DNA from: Firmicutes bacterium CAG:24053_14
Lineage (GTDB): Bacteria > Bacillota > Clostridia > Oscillospirales > Oscillospiraceae
DNA: 22,381 nucleotides
Direction of reading: 5' to 3'
Assembly: GCA_001916715.1 (NCBI GenBank)
Contig: MNSZ01000065.1
Coordinates: 1 to 22,381 of the forward strand
Shown here piece after piece: positions 14,111 to 21,160 of the stretch; position 1 is the stretch's first letter, and the number at the start of each line of letters is the position of its first letter. Under the pieces are notes generated by a model that had not been told where the DNA came from, made no database searches, and worked only from the letters and a program-made list of their open reading frames with translations. The position numbers and the translations under genes were made by a program.

Positions 14111-15136
14111 ATGGATAAGCTTAATATCAGCACTTTTCCCGGCTGCGTTGAAAAAACGCTGGAGTATATAAAGACTGCGCTCAAGGCGCTGCATGTTTCG
14201 GCGGCAGATTCCGAGGCGCTGCTCGGCTCGGCCGGGGAGATAATAAGCGCGATATGCGCTGCCGACGCAAACGGCTCGGTCATAGTTAGCGCGGAAAAAA
14301 GCGCAAAGGGCTGCTGCGTGCAGTTTATGCATCTGGGCGCGCTTTTTAACCCCTGCCCCAAGGCTCCGGACAGCATTACGCAAAAATGCATGGACGAAAT
14401 TTCATTTGAATTCAAATACGGCAGAAACGTTCTGTCCGTTTTTAGAAGAGCAAACTCCGACAAAAATATTCAAGAGGTGAAAGAAATGAAAGAAATTCAG
14501 ATCAGAAACCACAGCATCAAGCCCGGTGATAAGATCGCCGTTATCAACGAGCATTCCAAGGCCGACATTCTTGCGCGCGCCGAGGCTCTTGCAAACGACG
14601 ACAGCTTCGCTGCGGTCGAGTGGAGGATCGACAACTACGATGACGTGTTCGAGATCCGCTTTGTTATCATGCCCGAGACTATCGCCGAGGTTCGCAAGGC
14701 TCTGGGCGACAAGGTGTTGATGTACACCTTCCGCGACAAGCGCATCGGCGGCGCACACCCGACGACCTGCATGTATCACAGCCGCCTGAACAATCTGGCG
14801 ATCGATTCCGGCGCAGGCGATATCATAACGGTCGAGTGGTATGACGAGCTTGACGCGGCGATCTCCAACGTTGAAAATGCCCATAAGGGCGGCAAGGTCG
14901 TCGTCGCATCGTGGTGCACCGACGGTAAGCTCTGCGCAGAGTGCGTGCAGCACAAGCTTGAAGAGATGCTCGAAAGCCAGGCGGAAATGCTCGAGCTCGG
15001 CGCTGTCTGCGCGGACGAGGAAACAAAGGCATCCCTTGACGCAGGCATTGCCGCATTCAAGGCAAAGTATGCCGACGTGCTCGTTATCCGCTCGGTAATT
15101 ACCGCCGACGGAAGCGAGGAAAAAACCGTTTTCTAA
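14111..15136 (+). CDS. Two-part frame: degenerate anti-sigma-like ATPase fold plus type I dehydroquinase-like domain
   Basis: A single open frame of 341 residues. Residues 1-~118 faintly resemble RsbW/SpoIIAB-type HATPase proteins, including a typical end (YGRNVLSVFRRA), but the N-box Asn and the DxG motif are not preserved. Residues 126-341 align with type I 3-dehydroquinate dehydratase: EWRID (170-174), YTFRDKRIGG (205-214), AIDSG (230-234). The catalytic His of the SxHDF motif is replaced (SWCTD, 267-271), the Schiff-base Lys region reads MLELGAV, and the C-terminal barrel is short, so dehydratase activity is unlikely. A second ribosome site and ATG occur at the domain boundary, with a sharp codon-use change, so this may function as two proteins. 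Confidence 0.6.
   Translation: MDKLNISTFPGCVEKTLEYIKTALKALHVSAADSEALLGSAGEIISAICAADANGSVIVSAEKSAKGCCVQFMHLGALFNPCPKAPDSITQKCMDEISFEFKYGRNVLSVFRRANSDKNIQEVKEMKEIQIRNHSIKPGDKIAVINEHSKADILARAEALANDDSFAAVEWRIDNYDDVFEIRFVIMPETIAEVRKALGDKVLMYTFRDKRIGGAHPTTCMYHSRLNNLAIDSGAGDIITVEWYDELDAAISNVENAHKGGKVVVASWCTDGKLCAECVQHKLEEMLESQAEMLELGAVCADEETKASLDAGIAAFKAKYADVLVIRSVITADGSEEKTVF
14472..14488 (+). promoter_or_regulatory. Internal ribosome site and ATG for the dehydroquinase-like domain
   Basis: AAGAGGTGA (14472-14480) precedes ATG 14486-14488, in frame with the longer ORF. Translation from here gives a 216-residue protein beginning MKEIQIRNHSIKPGDK, exactly where the dehydroquinase-like homology begins. 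Codon choice changes here: upstream Ile is mostly ATA, Phe TTT and Lys AAA or AAG; downstream Ile is nearly all ATC, Phe mostly TTC and Lys AAG. Confidence 0.6.
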
Positions 15137-15236
15137 GCAGATTTATTTAATATCAATGCTGTACCGATAACCACGGGAGGGCATTCACTCCCATATCCTT
15201 GTACCCCGAATGCAAATAATTTGGAGGGAAATCGAT

Positions 15237-15689
15237 ATGAAGAAACTCACAAAATTCGACGTAATACTTAACATCTGGGTATCGCTTATAATCAACATCG
15301 CACTGAGCGCGGTCCTGCCGGCGCTGAACGGATTTTTGACCTGGGGAACGTTCTTTTCCGGCTTTGCAATAGCGTTTCCGGTGAGCACGATCCTCGTGTT
15401 CGTTCTGCCGGTCGTTTCATGGGGCGCAAAGTTTGCGTCGCTGTTTAAGCTCAAGCCGAACACGCCCGTGTTCACGATCGTTTCGACAATAGTGCTTTCG
15501 TTCATCGTCGGAACGGTTATGACGCTGCTTATGACGGCGATAAATGCCGGCATCGGGCCTCATTTCCTTGCCGCGTGGTGGTCGTGCTATCTGCTGGCGC
15601 TGCTGACTGTCTATCTGTCCGCGCTGCTCGGCTTATTCACCGGCCTTCCGCTGACCAAAAAAATACTCGGCATTCCTGCCGAAGCATAA
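15237..15689 (+). CDS. Small four-helix membrane protein, DUF2798-like
   Basis: A 150-residue membrane protein with about four hydrophobic segments (residues about 8-32, 34-62, 75-102, 108-135). The second half (VLSFIVGTVMTLLMTAIN, then WWSCYLLALLTVYLSALL) resembles DUF2798 proteins, and the first half looks like a diverged copy. No function is known. The start is ATG 15237 with GGAGGG at 15223-15228; an in-frame ATG at 15210 has no good ribosome site. The ~100 bases before it (15137-15236) hold no clear terminator or promoter. The trigger-factor-like gene begins 27 bases after its stop. Confidence 0.65.
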   Translation: MKKLTKFDVILNIWVSLIINIALSAVLPALNGFLTWGTFFSGFAIAFPVSTILVFVLPVVSWGAKFASLFKLKPNTPVFTIVSTIVLSFIVGTVMTLLMTAINAGIGPHFLAAWWSCYLLALLTVYLSALLGLFTGLPLTKKILGIPAEA

Positions 15690-15716
15690 GCTTTATTTAA
15701 CTTGGAGGTACGAACA

Positions 15717-16832
15717 ATGACTGTTATATCTTCTGTTTGCGAAAACAACACTCTTACACTTACTTTGCGCATTGAGCGCGGCGAGTTTGCCAAGGCTCTT
15801 GACAAGGCATACATGAACGACACAGAGCATTATGCCGTTCCGGGCTTTGCGGCAGGACTTGCTCCGCGCGAGAAGATAGAGGAGCTTTACGGCCAGACCG
15901 CGCTTTTTGACGAGGCGCTGGATATCTGCGTGCCGAGGCTCTACAGTCGGTACCTCTCGGAAAACGGCATACGCACCGTGGGCCGCCCTCAGCTTACGGC
16001 CGTGACATGGCTCACGGGCGGCGGAGCGGACTTCACGGTCGTGTGCGGCGTATATCCCGAGGTGAAGCTCGGAGAATATAAGGAGCTTGAGGTCAACGCA
16101 AAGCGCGACGACGAGGAGGCGTTCACCGCAGCCGTTCTGACGGCAGCGTGCACCAACATGCAGGCCGAAGTGCCGGAGAGCATGGTAAAGCAGAAGCTCG
16201 AAGCGATCCTGGCCGGCGACAAAATGCGAGTTGCGCAGGATCCTATATACAATGTGCTTGCAGATTTCACGGCCATTCTCGACGAGGCATACAAGCAGTC
16301 GGACGTAACTCGCTCGCGCGCTCAGGTCCAGGCCGAGGCACTGGACGTTATGCTGCAAACCGTGTCGGGCGATAACCGCGAGGTGTCTCCGGCAAAGCTG
16401 CACGAGCTTATTCGCGAGCTTGTCGAGCACTATCGCATAGTGCCGCGCAGCTTTGATGAAATGCTTGAAAACATCATCTCCGAGCGCGGCACGAAAAAGC
16501 GCGCCATGACCGACGACGAAAAGATAAACGATGCCTTTGCGGCGTATCTCGGAACGATCAACCAGACCGAAGAGATGTGGCGCAAGGACAACACGAAACG
16601 CGCCGAGGACGCCGCGCGCTTTGACCTGCTGCTCAACGCAGTTGCACAGGCGGAGAAGATCAGCGTAAGCGAAGCCGAGCTTGCCTCGCTTATGCACGAC
16701 ATCGCCGAGGCGACCGGACTTGAGCTTGAGAATGTCATGGCCGTTGTGGAGCCTCAGCCCCTGTGCGAGCAGCTTATGCGCGATAAGGCGCGCGAGCTGA
16801 TCGTTTCCTCGGCAAAGGAGGCCACGGCATGA
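15717..16832 (+). CDS. Trigger-factor-like protein lacking the PPIase domain
   Basis: A 371-residue protein. Residues about 1-115 align with the trigger factor ribosome-binding domain (EFAKALDKAY, VPGF..G..P, IEELYG, then VYPEVKLGEYKELEV). The family's ribosome-docking signature GFRxGKxP reads GFAAGLAP (residues 43-50), losing the Arg and Lys. From about 150 it aligns with the C-terminal chaperone domain (VPESMVKQKLEAIL; AEKISVSEAELASLM), with no FKBP-type peptidyl-prolyl isomerase domain between and a shorter length than the usual ~430. It is therefore probably not the housekeeping trigger factor but a paralogue. ATG 15717 has GGAGG at 15704-15708. The stop overlaps the next start as ATGA. 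Confidence 0.75.
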   Translation: MTVISSVCENNTLTLTLRIERGEFAKALDKAYMNDTEHYAVPGFAAGLAPREKIEELYGQTALFDEALDICVPRLYSRYLSENGIRTVGRPQLTAVTWLTGGGADFTVVCGVYPEVKLGEYKELEVNAKRDDEEAFTAAVLTAACTNMQAEVPESMVKQKLEAILAGDKMRVAQDPIYNVLADFTAILDEAYKQSDVTRSRAQVQAEALDVMLQTVSGDNREVSPAKLHELIRELVEHYRIVPRSFDEMLENIISERGTKKRAMTDDEKINDAFAAYLGTINQTEEMWRKDNTKRAEDAARFDLLLNAVAQAEKISVSEAELASLMHDIAEATGLELENVMAVVEPQPLCEQLMRDKARELIVSSAKEATA

Positions 16833-17692
16833 AAACGGTCGCGCTTTTCGGAGCAGGGCAGATCGGAGCCATGGTATCGCGCCTTCTCGGCACGGGCTAC
16901 GGTGCGTGCTGCTTTGCGGATAACTCCGAGGAAAAGTGGGGCGGCGAGCTTGCCGGAATACCGATAGTCTCGCCGCGCGACGCGCTGCTTTTTGACCCGG
17001 ACGCAGTTTGCATCTGCGTTCTGGATGATGAGCGCGCAGCCCAAATGCGCAGTCAGCTTGACGCGCTCGGCTATGACGGCGAGATATTAAGCCCGGCTCT
17101 GCTTAAAACCTTCGACGTAAGAAGCGCGCAGATGCGCCTTATTGCCGAGCAGATAAATGCCCTCGCCGTGCCGGGCGACGTTGCCGAGCTTGGCGTTTTC
17201 CGAGGAGACTTCGCCGTTCAGATAAACGCGGCATTCTCCGACAGAACGATACATCTGTTTGACACCTTCGAGGGCTTTTGCACCGCCGATGTGGATATCG
17301 AAAGGCAAAACGGCTACTCCGCAGCGCGCGTCGGCGACTTTTCGGAAACGGCAAAGGACATTGTGGATAAAAAGCTCTTGTACAGAGAGCGTGCGGTTTT
17401 CCACAAGGGCTTCTTTCCGGCCACATTCCGCGGATGCGAAAAACGGCGCTTTGCCTTCGTCTCGATCGATGCCGATCTCTATGCGCCGACGGCCGCGGCT
17501 CTGCCGCTGTTCTGGGAGCAGCTTTCGCCGGGCGGAGCGCTGATGATACATGATGTTTACAGCACTCAGTTTGGCGGCGTAAGGCATGCCGTCGATGAGT
17601 TCTGCGCCGAAAATGATCTGCTGCCCATGCCGGTGTGCGACCTGCACGGCAGCGCCGTTATAAGAAAGCCGCTTAAAAATGGACAGAAGTGA
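16829..17692 (+). CDS. TylF/MycF-type methyltransferase with N-terminal Rossmann domain
   Basis: A 287-residue protein with two parts. Residues 1-~92 carry a dinucleotide-binding pattern FGAGQIG (7-13) and resemble the PglD-type sugar-nucleotide Rossmann domain (FADNSEEKWG, AGIPIVSPRDAL). Residues ~105-280 match the TylF/MycF family of SAM-dependent, metal-dependent O-methyltransferases: ELGVFRG (120-126), IHLFDTFEGF (141-150), SIDADLYAPT (212-221; Asp214/Asp216 are candidate metal or catalytic ligands) and HDVY (241-244). The substrate is probably a sugar or glycan-type acceptor, but this is inference. It overlaps the upstream gene by four bases and the downstream MATE gene by 14. Confidence 0.82.
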   Translation: MKTVALFGAGQIGAMVSRLLGTGYGACCFADNSEEKWGGELAGIPIVSPRDALLFDPDAVCICVLDDERAAQMRSQLDALGYDGEILSPALLKTFDVRSAQMRLIAEQINALAVPGDVAELGVFRGDFAVQINAAFSDRTIHLFDTFEGFCTADVDIERQNGYSAARVGDFSETAKDIVDKKLLYRERAVFHKGFFPATFRGCEKRRFAFVSIDADLYAPTAAALPLFWEQLSPGGALMIHDVYSTQFGGVRHAVDEFCAENDLLPMPVCDLHGSAVIRKPLKNGQK

Positions 17693-19031
17693 ACGTGGAA
17701 AACTGACGGTCGGCTCTCCGGGAAAAAAGCTCATTGCTTTTGCCGTTCCGATAATAATAATTAACCTCATGCAGGCCGTGTATAACGTCGCCGACATGGT
17801 CATCATCGGCCACTTTGTCGGCGCGGCAGGCATGAGCGCGGTGAGCATCGGCGGACAGATAACGACCGTTGTGCTCGTCGTGATAGTTGCGATCGCAAAC
17901 GGCGCCGCCGCGATAATAGGGCAGAACTTCGGTGCAGGAAACGCCGACGCAATAGGCAGGACTCTGCGCGTGATGTATTCGCTTGCGATGATCGTTGCGC
18001 TCGCGCTGACGGCTGTCGTGATATGCTTTGCGTCGCCCATTCTGCGCTTTTTGAACACACCTGCCGAGAGCTTTGACGGCGCCGTGAGCTATCTTAATAT
18101 CTGCATGGCAGGAACGGTGTTCGTGTATACATACAACTGCTTTTACGCAGTGCTGCGCGGCATAGGCGAAAGCGTCGTTCCCATGAAGATCATGCTGCTG
18201 ACGACGGTCGAGAATATCGCGCTTGACCTCGTTTTTGTCGCCGTGCTCGAAATGGGTGCTGCCGGTGCGGCTGCCGCAACTGTGATAAGTCAGCTAACGA
18301 GCGCTGCGCTTATCAGCCGGAATGTATGCCGTCTCGGCTACTATCGTTTCGGCAGGGACGGCTTTTCGCTCAAGCAGGAGCCGCTGGGCGCACTTATGCG
18401 CCTGTGCGCGCCGCAGGTCGTGCAGATGGTGCTTACAAATTCAAGCTTCATGCTCATCGGCGGACTTATAAACTACTTCGGAGTCAACGCCTCGGCCGCT
18501 GCCGGAGCGGTGACGAAGATATGGAACTTCACCGTTCTTGCCGGTCAGGCGATGATGGCCGCCATGATAACGATGACGGCGCAGAACTATCCACGCAAGG
18601 CATATGAGCGCATACTCAAGGCTCTCGGCGCAGGCTGCATGCTCGTTACGGCAGTCGCGGCGGTGATAACGCTTCTGTGCGAGCTAAGCCCGGAATGGAT
18701 GCTGTCGCTGTTTACCGACGAACAGGCGGTCATAGAATCTGGCATACGCTATCTGCGCTTTTTCGCGATAGGCTTCATAGTTGAAAACATCATGTTCTGC
18801 ATGTTCGGAACGCTCACCGGCGCAGGACACACGATGGTGCCGTTTTGCTGCGCGGTCATATCGGCGTATCTTGTGCGGTATCTTCTCGCGTGGGTGTTCA
18901 GCCGCATGACGGCGCTGGGCTTTGACGGCATTGCGATAGCCTATAGCATTGCGCCGTTCATAAGCTGCGCCATATGCTCGGTGTTCATAGCATCCGGCCG
19001 GTGGAAAAAACCACGAATAAAAGTAAGCTGA
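17679..19031 (+). CDS. MATE-family multidrug/toxin efflux transporter
   Basis: A 450-residue integral membrane antiporter with about 12 predicted transmembrane segments in two homologous six-helix halves. The N-terminal features PIIIINLMQAVYNVADMVIIG and IGQNFGAGN are typical of the NorM/DinF-type MATE superfamily, which exports cationic drugs or metabolites using Na+ or H+ gradients. The substrate is unknown. The ATG at 17679 lies within the 3' end of the methyltransferase gene, so translation is probably coupled. It is the last gene of the run before the terminator-bearing repeat element. Confidence 0.93.
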   Translation: MDRSERGKLTVGSPGKKLIAFAVPIIIINLMQAVYNVADMVIIGHFVGAAGMSAVSIGGQITTVVLVVIVAIANGAAAIIGQNFGAGNADAIGRTLRVMYSLAMIVALALTAVVICFASPILRFLNTPAESFDGAVSYLNICMAGTVFVYTYNCFYAVLRGIGESVVPMKIMLLTTVENIALDLVFVAVLEMGAAGAAAATVISQLTSAALISRNVCRLGYYRFGRDGFSLKQEPLGALMRLCAPQVVQMVLTNSSFMLIGGLINYFGVNASAAAGAVTKIWNFTVLAGQAMMAAMITMTAQNYPRKAYERILKALGAGCMLVTAVAAVITLLCELSPEWMLSLFTDEQAVIESGIRYLRFFAIGFIVENIMFCMFGTLTGAGHTMVPFCCAVISAYLVRYLLAWVFSRMTALGFDGIAIAYSIAPFISCAICSVFIASGRWKKPRIKVS

Positions 19032-19049
19032 TATACTGACGTAAGACGT

Positions 19050-19079
19050 AAAAAGGCACTTGCTAAAAAGCAAGTGCCT
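19050..19079 (-). terminator. Left-end hairpin, terminator for the minus strand
   Basis: AGGCACTTGC (19054-19063) and GCAAGTGCCT (19070-19079) are perfect 10-base arms around TAAAAA. On the minus strand the hairpin is followed by five Ts (complement of 19050-19054). It would end transcription arriving from the tRNA-Leu on the minus strand. Confidence 0.65.
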
Positions 19080-19269
19080 CAGGCTGTCGAAAAACTATGC
19101 TGCAAAAGAAAGATAATAGAGCAGCAGGGGAGCTCGAGGGGGCAAAGGCCCCACTCGAAATTGGATTAATAGCCATCGCGTAGCGAGATTTTTCGTGAAA
19201 ACCTGTTTTCACAAAAAATGTGGCGTTTTTGAAGCGTGCAAAAAAGTCAAAGACTTTTTTGACACGCTG

Positions 19270-19299
19270 AGGCACTTGCTAAAAAGCAAGTGCCTTTTT
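19270..19299 (+). terminator. Right-end hairpin, terminator for the plus strand
   Basis: An identical hairpin (arms 19270-19279 and 19286-19295) is followed on the plus strand by TTTTT (19295-19299). It would end transcripts from the MATE operon before they run into the tRNA-Leu gene in antisense. Confidence 0.75.
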
Positions 19300-19383
19300 G
19301 GTGCGGGTAACAGGGGTCGAACCTGCACGCCGTGAAGCACGAGAACCTAAATCTCGCATGTCTGCCAATTCCATCATACCCGC
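19299..19383 (-). tRNA. tRNA-Leu (anticodon UAG)
   Basis: Read on the minus strand, the acceptor arms GCGGGTA (complement of 19377-19383) and TACCCGC (complement of 19303-19309) pair fully. The anticodon stem CGAGA/TCTCG encloses the loop TTTAGGT, giving anticodon TAG, which reads CUN leucine codons. A long variable arm (CGTGCTTCACGGCG region) fits a class II leucine tRNA, and GGTTCGACCCC forms the T-arm. The discriminator is A and CCA is encoded (complement of 19299-19301), directly touching the MITE-like element. Confidence 0.93.
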
Positions 19384-19405
19384 GAATATTCAATTGCCAG
19401 TTGCA

Positions 19406-19435
19406 ATAATAGCACATCATTTATTTTTTTGTCAA
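19406..19435 (-). promoter_or_regulatory. Promoter of tRNA-Leu
   Basis: On the minus strand a perfect TTGACA (19430-19435) and TATTAT (19406-19411) are 18 bases apart, with an A-rich spacer, about 15 bases from the expected tRNA precursor start. Confidence 0.7.
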
Positions 19436-19452
19436 TCACTTAAAAATGAGTG

Positions 19453-19481
19453 TTGACTATTGTAAACAGAATAATTAGAAT
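19453..19481 (+). promoter_or_regulatory. Promoter of the DUF554 gene
   Basis: TTGACT (19453-19458) and TAGAAT (19476-19481) are 17 bases apart on the plus strand, 34 bases ahead of the start codon. It is divergent from, and close to, the tRNA-Leu promoter. Confidence 0.6.
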
Positions 19482-19514
19482 AAGCGAGGTATTCGTGAAA
19501 AAGAAGGTTTTAGA

Positions 19515-20225
19515 ATGATCGCTGCAATTGTGAATGCTCTGGGTATACTGATCGGCGGAACGCTTGGTACGTTGCTCAGGTCAAAGATAAACCACAAGCT
19601 TGTCGATTGCCTTATGACGGCGATGGGACTTGTTGTTCTGTCGGTCGGCGTGCAGGGCATAGTCGGCTCGACGGATACGATGTGCCTTGTTCTGTGCCTT
19701 GCGATCGGCGCAATTATCGGACAGGCGCTGCGCATAGATGAGTTTATCGACGGCATGGGAGTGCGCGTTGCAAAGCTGTTTGAGGGCAAAAAATTTGCCG
19801 AGGGCAGATTTGCCGACGGTGTGATAAGCGCATCGGTCATGTTCACGGTCGGCGCGATGGCCATAATGGGCTCGCTCGATGCCGGACTGCGCGGAAACTA
19901 CAGCGTGCTGTTCACGAAAACGGCGATTGACGGCGTTGCAGCCGCGGCAATGTCGGCGGCGATGGGCATCGGCGTTGTGCTGTCGCTCGTCCCGGTCCTG
20001 ATATGGGAAGGGCTGCTTATATTGCTGGCCGGAGCCCTGGCACCCATCCTCAGCGCCGAGGTCGTTTCCGAGGTAAGCGCAGTCGGCGGCGCGATATTCA
20101 TCGGCATGGGACTTAACATGATCGGCATAACCGATCGCAAGGTGAACGTTCCGAACCTTTTGCCGGCTCTGCTGCTGCCTATATTATATGTTCCGCTTGC
20201 GTCGTGGATAGGAGATCTGCTGTGA
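19515..20225 (+). CDS. DUF554-family membrane protein
   Basis: A 236-residue integral membrane protein of the DUF554 (YdfK-like) family, whose function is unknown. It has about six or seven hydrophobic segments. Family landmarks are the N-terminal NALGILIGGTLGTLLR, the GAIIGQALRID region, SVMFTVGAMAIMGSLDAGL, and a glycine-rich C-terminal segment (GGAIFIGMGLNMIG). The start ATG 19515 has AAGAAGG at 19501-19507. Its stop overlaps the EamA start as TGATG, so the two are translationally coupled membrane proteins, possibly a functional pair. Confidence 0.88.
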   Translation: MIAAIVNALGILIGGTLGTLLRSKINHKLVDCLMTAMGLVVLSVGVQGIVGSTDTMCLVLCLAIGAIIGQALRIDEFIDGMGVRVAKLFEGKKFAEGRFADGVISASVMFTVGAMAIMGSLDAGLRGNYSVLFTKTAIDGVAAAAMSAAMGIGVVLSLVPVLIWEGLLILLAGALAPILSAEVVSEVSAVGGAIFIGMGLNMIGITDRKVNVPNLLPALLLPILYVPLASWIGDLL

Positions 20226-21109
20226 TGAAAAACAAATATGTTATAATGGTGCTGCTTGCAGGCTCTCTGTGGGGCTTCATGGGCTTTTTCCGCCGCACGC
20301 TCGATTCGATGGGCGTTTCAGCCATAGGCTGCATTGCCGTAAGATGCATTTTTGCCGCCGCGCTGTTCGGAATAGTCCTTCTTGTAAGCGACAGGCAGGC
20401 CTTTAAGATCAAGCTCAAGGATATATGGATATTCTTCGGCAGCGGCATAGTGTCGCTTTTGGTGTTCGGCGTGTGCTATTTCAAGGCCATGGACTACATG
20501 AGCCTGTCGGCAGCGGCAATATTGCTGTACACGGCGCCATGCTTTGTTATCCTGTTCTCGGCGCTGCTGTTTAAAGAAAAACTCACGGGGCAGAAGCTCG
20601 CTGCCATGCTGCTTGCGTTTGCCGGCTGCTGCCTTGTATCCGGCATCGGCGGAGGAACAACGATAACGCCGATCGGCCTCCTGCTCGGCCTTGCGTCGGG
20701 CGTATGCTATGCGCTTTACAGCATATTCAGCCGCTTTGCCCTTAATCGCGGCTACTCGAACCTGACGATCAATTTCTATTCCTGCCTGCTTGCAACGATC
20801 GGGGCAACGGTCGCCGGCGGAACGGAATACCTTAATATTATAACGGCAAGCGCGCCGAACTTAGGCTTTGCGTTTGCCACCGGCCTTGTGACATGCTTTT
20901 TACCGTATCTGCTGTACACTCGCGGCCTTGAGGGGCTTGAAAACGGCAAGGCCTCTATCATGGCCTCGGTCGAGCCGGTCGTCGCTACGATAGTCGGTGT
21001 TGTGATATACAAAGAAGCGCTCACGGCAATGAGCGCCGCCGGCATAGTCCTCGTCCTTGCGGCGATCGTCCTTTTGAACATAAAGCTCGGCAAAAAGCAG
21101 AAAGCTTAG
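20225..21109 (+). CDS. EamA/DMT-family transporter
   Basis: A 294-residue drug/metabolite transporter superfamily permease with ten predicted transmembrane helices in two EamA repeats. The first is about residues 5-133 (GSLWGFMGFFRR...LLYTAPCFVILFSALLFKEKLT). The second is about 148-287 (PIGLLLGLASGVCYALYSIFSR...MASVEPVVATIVGVVIYKEALT), each ending in the typical E..T motif. The substrate is unknown. The preferred start is ATG 20225, coupled to the DUF554 stop, with AGGAG at 20210-20214; the ATG at 20204 would overlap that gene and lacks a ribosome site. Confidence 0.92.
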   Translation: MKNKYVIMVLLAGSLWGFMGFFRRTLDSMGVSAIGCIAVRCIFAAALFGIVLLVSDRQAFKIKLKDIWIFFGSGIVSLLVFGVCYFKAMDYMSLSAAAILLYTAPCFVILFSALLFKEKLTGQKLAAMLLAFAGCCLVSGIGGGTTITPIGLLLGLASGVCYALYSIFSRFALNRGYSNLTINFYSCLLATIGATVAGGTEYLNIITASAPNLGFAFATGLVTCFLPYLLYTRGLEGLENGKASIMASVEPVVATIVGVVIYKEALTAMSAAGIVLVLAAIVLLNIKLGKKQKA

Positions 21110-21118
21110 CAATAATGT

Positions 21119-21154
21119 AAAACAGCCACGGTCATCTGACCATGGCTGTTTTTT
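21119..21154. terminator. Bidirectional terminator between the EamA and flavodoxin genes
   Basis: Arms 21119-21134 and 21137-21152 (AAAACAGCCA...TGGCTGTTTT) pair at 15 of 16 positions around TC. A-run and T-run flanks allow termination of both converging genes. Confidence 0.85.
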
Positions 21155-21160
21155 GCTATA

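Larger units (their letters stand above)
19050..19299. repeat. MITE-like 250-bp element with terminator-forming inverted ends
   Basis: The two ends are imperfect inverted repeats of about 47 bases. The left end (from 19050) reads AAAAAGGCACTTGC, a loop, GCAAGTGCCTCAG, then TGTCGAAAAA. The reverse complement of the right end (to 19299) reads AAAAAGGCACTTGC, a loop, GCAAGTGCCTCAG, then TGTCAAAAAA. Each end is itself a hairpin (19054-19079 and 19270-19295). The interior holds further inverted pairs: TGCTGC/GCAGCA, GGGGC/GCCCC around 19140-19153, TCGC/GCGA near 19177-19187, GTGAAAAC/GTTTTCAC near 19195-19212, and GCGTG...CACGC from 19234 to 19267. No transposase is encoded and no target duplication is obvious. 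It is probably a dispersed non-coding repeat, and the copy number cannot be judged from one window. Confidence 0.65.

Noticed and set aside
12985..14383. Long minus-strand frames opposite the ATPase and 167-residue genes (such as 13139-14383)
   Set aside because: Antisense shadows of well-supported plus-strand genes with good ribosome sites and conserved motifs.
15168..15193. GGGAG...CTCCC stem between the dehydroquinase-like and DUF2798-like genes
   Set aside because: Only five pairs with a long loop and no T-tract; too weak to call a terminator.
19063..19275. 70-residue minus-strand ORF within the MITE-like element
   Set aside because: It spans the hairpins and inverted ends of a non-coding repeat and has no ribosome site; it is probably spurious, although similar spurious proteins may be annotated in databases.
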